Positions 1 to 5,972 of a stretch of DNA of 7,989 bases are shown in pieces (position 1 is the stretch's first letter; each line of letters begins with the position of its first letter). The stretch comes from CAYSTL01 sp964516805 (GTDB lineage Archaea > Thermoplasmatota > Thermoplasmata > Halarchaeoplasmatales > Halarchaeoplasmataceae). The notes beneath the pieces were generated by a model, which saw only the letters and a list, made by a program, of their open reading frames with translations, had not been told where the DNA came from and did not search any database. Where the stretch lies: assembly GCA_964516805.1 (NCBI GenBank), contig CAZEXI010000072.1:1-7989 (forward strand), written 5' to 3'. The position numbers were made by a program, and so were the translations under genes.

Positions 1-1
1 T

Positions 2-173
2 GATTATATAGGTAAGGAGGCAATTGCATGAGAGAAGATTTAAGAACGGAGATAAGTTAGTATTAAGACCTCCTGAAAAGGGCTCAACAGAGAAGTTGAA
101 GAAGATCGCGGAGGAAACTGGAGAAGTTAAAGTAGATTCAGATAAAGATTATGATGAAAGGATGGGGTTCTAG
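2..173 (+). pseudogene. Frameshifted AbrB/SpoVT-type antitoxin remnant (partial at left edge)
   Basis: Two frames joined near position 26 read as the core of an AbrB-fold DNA-binding antitoxin. Codons from position 2 give DYIGKEAI and then hit a stop at 29-31. Codons in the next frame, from about position 30, give ERRFKNGDKLVLRPPEKG and run to the TAG at 171-173. In AbrB proteins the 'IPKE' and 'GDK' motifs are separated by nine residues. Here Glu (17-19) and Gly (48-50) are separated by 28 nt, which is nine codons plus one base, exactly what a single-base insertion would produce. The tail is acidic and ends DYDERMGF, like the toxin-binding tails of VapB-type antitoxins. The N-terminus lies outside the window. 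It could be a true pseudogene or a sequencing error. No partner toxin follows directly, because the next genes form a different toxin-antitoxin pair. Confidence 0.55.
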
Positions 174-180
174 ATACAGG

Positions 181-189
181 TTTTAAATA
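181..189 (+). promoter_or_regulatory. TATA box for the MNT/HEPN operon
   Basis: TTTTAAATA matches the archaeal TATA consensus. Its centre is near 185, so transcription would be expected to start around 211. That leaves a leader of only a few nucleotides before the first candidate ATG (216), or about 13 nt before the second (225). Confidence 0.55.
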
Positions 190-224
190 TTTCCAATCTT
201 ATATCATAGAAAGGTATGAGATAT

Positions 225-647
225 ATGTCTGAAATAGAGACTTCATCCAGTAAGGATAAGATACAAGAAAAAACTGCTTCTATCCTGAAAGATGAAGATA
301 ATATTCTATTTGCGTACCTTTACGGTTCTATCGCTACTGATAGATTTACAGAAGATAGTGATATAGATATAGGTATTTACTGTTCTGAGAAAGTGTATGA
401 TAACCTATATCCAGAAAGATTATCTTCAAAGTTGGAAAAAGGATTTGATAGAGATTTCGATGTAAGGATTCTCAATGATAGGAACTTGATCTTTTTACAT
501 CAAGTCTTGAAAAATGGAGAACTACTATTTTCTAAGGATGATAGAAAAAGAGTAGAGTTTGAAACAGAAGTATATGATAGATATCTAGATATGAAATATT
601 ATTTTGACCAATATAACGATATTAGAAGGAAGAGGGTTACATCATGA
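225..647 (+). CDS. mntA: MNT-domain minimal nucleotidyltransferase antitoxin (MntA type)
   Basis: This is a small Pol-beta-superfamily nucleotidyltransferase of 140 residues. The family signature is plain: YGS followed by a DSDIDIGIY block gives the GSx(10)DxD catalytic motif, with Gly-Ser at residues 34-35 and the metal-binding aspartates at 46 and 48. A third acidic residue sits in FDVRIL (Asp79). In the MntA/HepT system this class of enzyme transfers AMP to a tyrosine of the HEPN toxin and so neutralises it. The partner gene starts inside this stop codon (ATGA), so the two are translationally coupled. The start at 225 is chosen because AAAGGT (210-215) lies 9 nt upstream. The in-frame ATG at 216 would add MRY and abut that site with no spacing. 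The usual GSxARG is GSIATD here, a modest deviation. Cytoplasmic. Confidence 0.88.
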   Translation: MSEIETSSSKDKIQEKTASILKDEDNILFAYLYGSIATDRFTEDSDIDIGIYCSEKVYDNLYPERLSSKLEKGFDRDFDVRILNDRNLIFLHQVLKNGELLFSKDDRKRVEFETEVYDRYLDMKYYFDQYNDIRRKRVTS

Positions 648-1066
648 TCGATGATGAACTGATCGAAAGTAAGATCGATTTAATTTTAAAAAACCTAGAT
701 TATTTAAATGAAATCTCGAAAATAGATGAAACGGAATTTTTGAGTTCTTTTGAAAAGATACAAGCTAGTAAACATTCTTTACAAGAGGCTATAGAAAGTA
801 GTTTGGACATTGCTAATCATATCATTTCAAGTAAAGGTTGGGAGAGAGCAGAAACATACAGTGATATGTTCGAACGGTTGTATGAAGAAGATGTTATTGA
901 ACAAGGATTAAACGAAAGATTATCAGAAATGGCTAGATTTAGGAACCTTCTAGTTCATAGGTATGGTAAGATCGATGATCGGAGATTGTTTAGGATTTTA
1001 AATGAAAATGTTGATGATCTCCATGAATTTGTTGAGGAGATTCAAATATATTTAGAACAATCATAG
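644..1066 (+). CDS. hepT: HEPN-domain toxin ribonuclease (HepT / DUF86 type)
   Basis: A 140-residue all-helical HEPN protein, the usual DUF86 length. The catalytic RX4HXY motif is intact: Arg100 in RNLLVHRYG, His105 and Tyr107. The preceding segment GWERAETYSDMF followed by LYEEDVI is characteristic of the DUF86/HepT group. HepT toxins are RNases. In characterised systems the Tyr of this motif is AMP-modified by the MNT partner to block activity. The ATG overlaps the upstream TGA by four bases, and a purine-rich ribosome-binding site (GAAGGAAGAGGG, 625-636) lies inside the antitoxin gene, so both proteins come from one message. Which protein acts as toxin is inferred from the family and not shown by the sequence. 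No terminator-like T run follows. Confidence 0.87.
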   Translation: MIDDELIESKIDLILKNLDYLNEISKIDETEFLSSFEKIQASKHSLQEAIESSLDIANHIISSKGWERAETYSDMFERLYEEDVIEQGLNERLSEMARFRNLLVHRYGKIDDRRLFRILNENVDDLHEFVEEIQIYLEQS

Positions 1067-1086
1067 AAATGATGTCCATCTGTAAC

Positions 1087-1096
1087 ATATAAATAA
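1087..1096 (+). promoter_or_regulatory. TATA box for the MFS transporter gene
   Basis: ATATAAATAA sits in the 79-nt gap between hepT and the transporter gene. Its centre is near 1091, so the transcript should start around 1117. That gives a leader of about 30 nt carrying the GGAG ribosome-binding site at 1133-1136. Confidence 0.5.
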
Positions 1097-1145
1097 CAAT
1101 TCTACAATCCGGTCTAGCAGATAATTTTACTTGGAGAGACATCTG

Positions 1146-2486
1146 ATGGTGCTGGAAAACACAGATAAAAAATATATCAGGAACCGGATAGCTGTATTTT
1201 TATTGGTGGTGATGGCTACATTTTTGATAGCTGACCAGTACCTCCTACCACCGAACTATCAGAACATCATGGCAGAGTTCGGTATCAACGAAGCCAAGAT
1301 GGGTTTGATATCCACAATATTTGTCGTATCGGGTGTTATAGTTACTGCTGTTTGGGGTTTTCTATCAGATATCAAGGGAAGGAAGAAGCTATTAGTAGTT
1401 GGGGTTATCATCGGTGAGATACCCTGTTTCTTGACTGCTTTTGTACAGAGTTATCCTCAGTTGTTGTTGACCAGGATTTTCACTGGGATAGGTGTTGGAT
1501 CTTTGATACCGATAGGATATTCACTTCTTTCAGACATCTATGATGAGGACAACAGAGGTCGAGGTTTCGGTTTTCTTCATGTCGCTCTGGGGTTAGGTAA
1601 TCTGGTGGGCATGATATTTGCGGGCATGATCGTCAGTTGGAGGACACCTTTCATCCTTGTTTCAGTGCCCAATTTCATCCTTGCACCCATATTCTACTTT
1701 GTGCTTATAGAGCCTAAAAGAGGAGAGGGAGATAAAGAGCTGAAGAAAGAATTGGAAGAAGGTGCTGAGTATACTTACGATATAAACCTGGATACTATCA
1801 AGGACTCGTTTAAAACACGCACAAATCTTTTGATCTTCACACAGGGTATCATGGGTATGGTCCCGTGGGGTGTATTGACTTACTGGCTCGTATCATTTTT
1901 GATAGTCACAAGAGGTATGGTCAAGACGACAGCAACTTTTGTTTTACTTATAGTAGGCAGTGCTACAGTAGTTGGTTCCATGGTTGGAGGTATGCTCGGT
2001 GATTACTTTGAACGTAAATTCAGAGGTGGTAGAGCTGTTCTTGTCGGTGTATCGATCTTCATAGGTATGATAGCTTCTATAGCTTTGATACTGTATCCAA
2101 TACCGAGTACTCTTGATCCTTTAGATTGGTTATTGATAGGTGTATATTCCTTCGTATTCTTACAGACCATCACGTTTCCTGCACCGAACGTTCCAGCGGT
2201 TGTGTCTCACGTCAACTTACCTGAGGATAGAGGAACAGTGTTCGGTGTTTTTAATATATTGAACCAAGCAGGTATGGCCATTGGTCCTTGGTTCGCAGGA
2301 TCTATAGTAGGAGTTTTGATGGCAGTTGGGTATGTAAAACCTCTAGCTTACCAGAATGCCATGATAATCGGTGCCTTATTCTGGTTACCATGCGCTGTGA
2401 TATGGATCTGGTTGAAGAAACAGTACCCTGCTGATAGAGATGATGTAAAAGATGTGTTGGAAAAGAGAGCAGAAGAGCTAGATTAG
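1146..2486 (+). CDS. Major facilitator superfamily transporter, probable sugar/galactoside importer
   Basis: A 446-residue integral membrane protein with the hydrophobic pattern of 12 transmembrane helices in two halves. The first helix is at about residues 15-35. The MFS motif A is clear between helices 2 and 3 (GFLSDIKGRKK, residues 71-81), with a second copy in the C-terminal half beginning GGMLGDYF (from residue 281). A charged cytoplasmic loop of about 40 residues (starting EPKRGEGDKELKKELEEG) joins the halves, and the C-terminus is charged and soluble. The ATG at 1146 is preferred because GGAG (1133-1136) lies 9 nt upstream. A TTG at 1131 would overlap that site. The substrate cannot be read from the sequence. 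Adjacent GH1, galT, galK and GH57 genes suggest a galactoside or other oligosaccharide. The 3' end overlaps the convergent GH1 gene by a few bases. Confidence 0.85.
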   Translation: MVLENTDKKYIRNRIAVFLLVVMATFLIADQYLLPPNYQNIMAEFGINEAKMGLISTIFVVSGVIVTAVWGFLSDIKGRKKLLVVGVIIGEIPCFLTAFVQSYPQLLLTRIFTGIGVGSLIPIGYSLLSDIYDEDNRGRGFGFLHVALGLGNLVGMIFAGMIVSWRTPFILVSVPNFILAPIFYFVLIEPKRGEGDKELKKELEEGAEYTYDINLDTIKDSFKTRTNLLIFTQGIMGMVPWGVLTYWLVSFLIVTRGMVKTTATFVLLIVGSATVVGSMVGGMLGDYFERKFRGGRAVLVGVSIFIGMIASIALILYPIPSTLDPLDWLLIGVYSFVFLQTITFPAPNVPAVVSHVNLPEDRGTVFGVFNILNQAGMAIGPWFAGSIVGVLMAVGYVKPLAYQNAMIIGALFWLPCAVIWIWLKKQYPADRDDVKDVLEKRAEELD

Positions 2487-3730
2487 ATATATTCGTCTAT
2501 CAGTTTTTCAGGTATTCCACCTTTTTCAGCTATTTTACCGTATACTTTTGCGGACTCCCTGATAGTTCTTTCACAGGTGTTGAAGTTTACGTCTAAGAGA
2601 CCGAACCTTGGTTCGAAACCTTCTGCCCACTCGAAATTGTCCATCAATGACCAGTACATGTATCCTCGGACGTCGTATCCTTCTTCTCTCGCCTTGTGTA
2701 TCTGTTTTAGGTGTTTGAGTATGTATTCTATCCTCCACTCGTCGTCGTTGGTAGCGATGCCGTTCTCAGTGACGTATATTGGTCTATCATACCTGTCCTG
2801 GATATTTTTTATCCCCTTGTATATCCCCTTAGGGTATACTGACCAGTCCATGAGAGTTTTTCTGTTTCCCACATCTCCAAGTTTAGTTTTCAGGAAAAGT
2901 TTGAAAGGGTTCCATGAATGAGATGCCTCATGAAGTGTGTAGTAATTGAGTCCTATGAAGTCGGTATCTGTTTTTGTTACGCTGTAGCTTTTAAGAGGTG
3001 TTTTTAAGGTACCGCTCCAGATGGCATCCATGAAGTACCAGTTGAAGATGTTGTCAGCCTTCTTAGCAGCTTTGATATCTCTTTTGCTTTTCGTTTTTGG
3101 TCTGATGTACGGGTAATGTTTTACTATTCCGACTGTCTTGTCTTCTAGCTGATTGTATGCAATATCATGGGCTTCTAAGAGGTTCTTTTCAACACGACCA
3201 GCTTTGATCAATGAGCTTTTGAATGGAGGCCATTCGGCATCCATGTAAGAACCCATGACGTACACCATGGGCTCGTTGATGGTGCAGAAAAAATCGATGT
3301 TTGAGATGTATTCTTTAACAGTGTTAACGTATGCTCTCCAGTATATCAGATTATCGTCTTTAGCGAACCCTCCCTTTTCCGTGAACCATTTTGGTAATGT
3401 GAAGTGGTGAAGGGTCACCATAGGAGTGATATCTTTTTGATTCAGTAAATCGATTATTTCTTGATATCTTTCTAACGCATTTTTATTTATTTTTCCTTCT
3501 CTTGGAAATATCCTGCTCCATTCTAACGAGAATCTGTATGTATCGTAGTTCAGTTTATCCATGAGTTCTATGTCTTCCTTGTACCTGTTCCAGTGGTCAC
3601 AAGCCTTACCGGACTTGAATTCAAGTTTATTGGTCTTTTCCGCATCCCACCAGTCGTTGAACTTATTGTTTCCTTCTATTTGATGTGAAGCAGTGGCCGT
3701 ACCGAAGATGAAATCATGAAAATCGATCAT
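2483..3730 (-). CDS. Glycoside hydrolase family 1 beta-glycosidase (beta-galactosidase/beta-glucosidase)
   Basis: A cytoplasmic GH1 (beta/alpha)8-barrel retaining glycosidase of 415 residues, slightly short for the family (about 420-490), with no signal peptide. Numbered from the ATG at 3730, the landmarks are the N-terminal FIFGTATASHQIEG, the EWSRIFP strand, TLHHFTLPKWF, the acid/base Glu153 in TINEP, and the nucleophile Glu322 in YVTENGIA. The C-terminal sugar-binding block YWSLMDNFEWAEGF contains Trp360, Glu367 and Trp368. The EW-x-EGF arrangement fits enzymes acting on unphosphorylated sugars and lacks the Ser/Lys/Tyr signature of 6-phospho-glycosidases. Beta-galactosidase is inferred from the neighbouring gal genes, but beta-glucosidase is equally possible. 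An ATG at 3742 would add MKTP. I prefer 3730 because the TATA-like box at 3751-3760 puts the transcript start at this ATG and neither start has a ribosome-binding site. Unlike its acidic neighbours the protein is charge-neutral and lysine-rich. Confidence 0.93.
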   Translation of the reverse strand: MIDFHDFIFGTATASHQIEGNNKFNDWWDAEKTNKLEFKSGKACDHWNRYKEDIELMDKLNYDTYRFSLEWSRIFPREGKINKNALERYQEIIDLLNQKDITPMVTLHHFTLPKWFTEKGGFAKDDNLIYWRAYVNTVKEYISNIDFFCTINEPMVYVMGSYMDAEWPPFKSSLIKAGRVEKNLLEAHDIAYNQLEDKTVGIVKHYPYIRPKTKSKRDIKAAKKADNIFNWYFMDAIWSGTLKTPLKSYSVTKTDTDFIGLNYYTLHEASHSWNPFKLFLKTKLGDVGNRKTLMDWSVYPKGIYKGIKNIQDRYDRPIYVTENGIATNDDEWRIEYILKHLKQIHKAREEGYDVRGYMYWSLMDNFEWAEGFEPRFGLLDVNFNTCERTIRESAKVYGKIAEKGGIPEKLIDEYI

Positions 3731-3750
3731 CGGTGTTTTCATGTGTTCAG

Positions 3751-3760
3751 ATTATATAGT
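3751..3760 (-). promoter_or_regulatory. TATA box for the GH1 gene
   Basis: On the minus strand this reads ACTATATAAT. Its centre is about 25 nt upstream of the ATG at 3730, the spacing expected for a leaderless archaeal transcript. An inverted repeat TTTTGA / TCAAAA (3763-3768 and 3779-3784, 10-nt spacer) lies just upstream in the divergent promoter region. It could be an operator but is weak because the DNA is AT-rich. Confidence 0.4.
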
Positions 3761-3796
3761 GATTTTGATGAGAAATTTTCAAAAGATTTATTTTAT

Positions 3797-3808
3797 TTGA
3801 ATATATTT
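3797..3808 (+). promoter_or_regulatory. TATA-like promoter element for the small ORF-galT-galK-GH57 operon
   Basis: TTGAATATATTT lies in a strongly AT-rich stretch between the divergent GH1 gene and the galactose operon. Transcription would begin near 3827-3830. That leaves a short leader carrying a good ribosome-binding site, AAGGTGGT at 3833-3840, six bases before the ATG at 3847. Several other AT-rich hexamers here (such as 3788-3796) could serve instead, so the exact box is uncertain. Confidence 0.35.
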
Positions 3809-3846
3809 TCGATTTCAATAGTGTTTTTGAATAAGGTGGTAGTAAG

Positions 3847-3933
3847 ATGGAGAAGGAACGTATTGAAAGAGACAACGGTGTTTATGTGATATATTATGAT
3901 TTTTCTGATGATGATCTAGAGGAGGATGAGTAG
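3847..3933 (+). CDS. Small acidic protein of 28 residues at the head of the gal operon
   Basis: An ATG with a well-placed ribosome-binding site (AAGGTGGT, six-base spacing) opens a 28-codon frame ending TAG at 3931-3933, one base before the galT GTG start. The peptide begins MEKERIERDNGVYVIYYDF and ends in a run rich in Asp and Glu; 12 of 28 residues are acidic. The central GVYVIYYDF could form a beta-strand. I do not recognise a family. Its codons overlap the galT ribosome-binding site (GAGGAGG, 3919-3925), so translating it would couple to galT. It lacks the repeated regulatory codons of an attenuator leader. It may be a real small protein, a coupling ORF, or chance, but the strong ribosome-binding site and tight placement favour translation. 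Confidence 0.5.
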   Translation: MEKERIERDNGVYVIYYDFSDDDLEEDE

Positions 3934-3934
3934 C

Positions 3935-4903
3935 GTGTCTGAACTGAGGTGGGACCCTTTTCAGAAGGAATGGATAATAACTGCAACTCACCGTCAGGAT
4001 AGGACACACAAGCCTCCCAAGGACTACTGTCCGTTCTGTCCTGAGGAAGACCCTGATTTTGATAAGGATCTTAGGAAAGATTACGATATCGCTGTTGTGA
4101 AGAACAAGTTTCCTTCTCTTATTGATGAAGCACCGGTTCCTGAAGTTGAAAGTGATGAGCTTTATAGAGTGGATGATGCTGAAGGGTTGTGTGAGGTAGT
4201 ACTTTTTACATCTGATCACGACTGCGTTATGTCTGAAGAGCCTTTGAGTAAATTCGTTAAATTGGTTAAAGTGTGGAAAGACAGGTACGTGGAATTGGGG
4301 AAGAAGGATTTTGTGGATTATGTATTCATATTTGAGAACAAAGGTGAAGAAGTTGGAGTGACGTTGGAGCATCCCCACGGTCAGATTTACGCCTATCCAT
4401 TCGTTCCTCCTGTTGTGGGGACCGAGTTGGAATCAAGTAAGCAGTATCTGGAAAAAGAAGGTAGATGTCTGTTCTGTGAAGTACTAGAGAAAGAGAAGGA
4501 AGATGGTAGGAGAGTAGTGCTGCAGAACGATTCATTTACAGCTTTCGTTCCTTTCTTTGCCCGATATGCATATGAGGTTCACGTTTATGCTGATGAGCAC
4601 ATACCTTCTTTAGCTGAGTTCAGTGAGAAGGAAGAGAGAGATCTAGGTAGAATATTGAAGAAATTGTTAGGAAAGTATGATGGTCTTTTCGGATTCGAAT
4701 TTCCTTACGTCATGGCCATACATCAACAGCCGGTTGATGGAAGTGGGGAAGACTACTCTCATTTTCATATCGAGTTCTATCCACCATATCGTACTGAGAG
4801 TAAGTTGAAGTACCTGGCAGGGAGTGAACTCGGTGCTGGAACTTATATCAACAATGCTTTAGCTGAGGAGAAGGCTGAAGAACTGAGAGAGGTGGATGTG
4901 TGA
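3935..4903 (+). CDS. galT: Galactose-1-phosphate uridylyltransferase
   Basis: The second enzyme of the Leloir pathway exchanges galactose-1-phosphate with UDP-glucose to give UDP-galactose and glucose-1-phosphate. Numbered from the GTG at 3935 (322 residues; E. coli GalT has about 348), it shows the zinc pair Cys32/Cys35 in YCPFC and the TSDHD segment. The active-site HPHGQ has the uridylylated histidine at 148, and a second CxxC lies at 178/181 (CLFC). The metal-site histidines are His263, His276 and His278 in HFHIEFYPP. The GTG start is chosen because GAGGAGG (3919-3925) lies nine bases upstream. The ATG at 3926 directly abuts that site. The protein is acidic (about 67 Asp/Glu against 39 Lys/Arg). 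It follows the small ORF by one base, and its stop overlaps the galK start. Confidence 0.96.
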   Translation: MSELRWDPFQKEWIITATHRQDRTHKPPKDYCPFCPEEDPDFDKDLRKDYDIAVVKNKFPSLIDEAPVPEVESDELYRVDDAEGLCEVVLFTSDHDCVMSEEPLSKFVKLVKVWKDRYVELGKKDFVDYVFIFENKGEEVGVTLEHPHGQIYAYPFVPPVVGTELESSKQYLEKEGRCLFCEVLEKEKEDGRRVVLQNDSFTAFVPFFARYAYEVHVYADEHIPSLAEFSEKEERDLGRILKKLLGKYDGLFGFEFPYVMAIHQQPVDGSGEDYSHFHIEFYPPYRTESKLKYLAGSELGAGTYINNALAEEKAEELREVDV

Positions 4904-5967
4904 TGGTTAAGATATTGTCTCCAGGGAGAGTAAATTTGATAGGAGAACATACTGATTACACAGGTGGTTATGTCATGCCCATGGCTGTTGATCTTTATAC
5001 TGTTGTGGAGGGCTGGAAGCACGATTCAGTCGATCTGTTCTCTGAAGCATACTCTGAGAGAAAGCAGTTCGATGTTGGAGATAAAGAGAAAGAGGATGAC
5101 TGGATAGATCACGTGAAAGGTGTGTATTCTGTGCTTGATGAAGAAGGTTATTCTGTTGGAGGTGTGAAAGCTTCCTTTAAAGGTGAACTACCGATAGGTT
5201 CAGGTCTGAGTGCCTCTGCAAGTTTTGAGTTAGGTGTCATGACACTGTTGGATGAACTGTACGATCTGAGTCTTTCTGGTAGGGAGAAGGCACTGCTGTG
5301 TCAAAGGGTTGAGAACAATTATGTAGGTGTTTCCTGTGGGATCATGGACCAGTTCGTGATCTCAATGGGTGAGGAAGGTCATGCGATGATGCTGGATACT
5401 GATACACTTGAATACGATCTTGTAGGATTTCCCGAAGATCTGCATATGGTAGTATTCCATACAGGTGTAGAGAGAGAGCTTAAGTCTTCCGAGTACAATG
5501 ATAGAAGAGAGACGGTTGAAACAGCTCTCGATAAGCTCGGTATGGATAATTCTAAGGGATTGAATTTAGATGATTTAGAAGGGCTTTCCGAGCTGGAGAA
5601 AAAACGCCTTGGTTATGTTGTGAGAGAGAACGATAGAGTTCTTGAGACTGAGAAAGCATTGAGTTCGGGTGATCTTGAGGAAGTTGGCGAGATATTGATA
5701 GAGGCTCATAGAGATATCGCTGAGAACTATGGGGCTAGTTGTGAAGAGCTTGATTTTATTGTCGAGAAATCGGTAGAGAAAGGTGCTTTGGGAGCAAGAT
5801 TGACCGGTGCTGGATGGGGCGGTGCAGCTATCGCTCTTTGGAATGGTGAGGGTTCTGAAAAATTCGCTGAGGAAGTGTTCGATGAGTATGAAGAGAAATA
5901 CGATCATGAGAAAGCCGATTATTTTATAGTCGAACCATCAGATGGTGTAAAGGTTGTTGAGGACTGA
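4903..5967 (+). CDS. galK: Galactokinase
   Basis: A GHMP-family kinase that phosphorylates galactose at C1 with ATP, the entry step of the Leloir pathway. It has 354 residues, the normal length. Motifs are the galactokinase signature GRVNLIGEHTDY (residues 8-19), the ATP-binding loop PIGSGLSASAS (97-107), the catalytic aspartate Asp149 in CGIMDQF, and the C-terminal GHMP motif ARLTGAGWGGAA (298-309). The ATG at 4903 shares its A with the galT TGA (TGATG) and has GAGGTGG (4888-4894) eight bases upstream. A GTG three bases earlier is less well placed. The protein is very acidic, about 78 Asp/Glu against 33 Lys/Arg, as in enzymes of salt-in organisms. It is translationally coupled to galT. Confidence 0.97.
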   Translation: MVKILSPGRVNLIGEHTDYTGGYVMPMAVDLYTVVEGWKHDSVDLFSEAYSERKQFDVGDKEKEDDWIDHVKGVYSVLDEEGYSVGGVKASFKGELPIGSGLSASASFELGVMTLLDELYDLSLSGREKALLCQRVENNYVGVSCGIMDQFVISMGEEGHAMMLDTDTLEYDLVGFPEDLHMVVFHTGVERELKSSEYNDRRETVETALDKLGMDNSKGLNLDDLEGLSELEKKRLGYVVRENDRVLETEKALSSGDLEEVGEILIEAHRDIAENYGASCEELDFIVEKSVEKGALGARLTGAGWGGAAIALWNGEGSEKFAEEVFDEYEEKYDHEKADYFIVEPSDGVKVVED

Positions 5968-5972
5968 TCGAG

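Noticed and set aside
28..60. ATG with a strong AAGGAGG site seven bases upstream, encoding a 10-residue peptide
   Set aside because: The same bases are better explained as part of the frameshifted AbrB gene. The peptide is too short and has no context.
3815..4378. 187-codon open frame on the minus strand opposite galT
   Set aside because: It is a shadow of galT, with low-complexity His/Tyr/Phe-rich composition and no domain. The plus strand carries clear GalT motifs.
5575..5907. Minus-strand open frame opposite galK
   Set aside because: Antisense shadow of a clearly coding gene, with no ribosome-binding site or recognisable domain.
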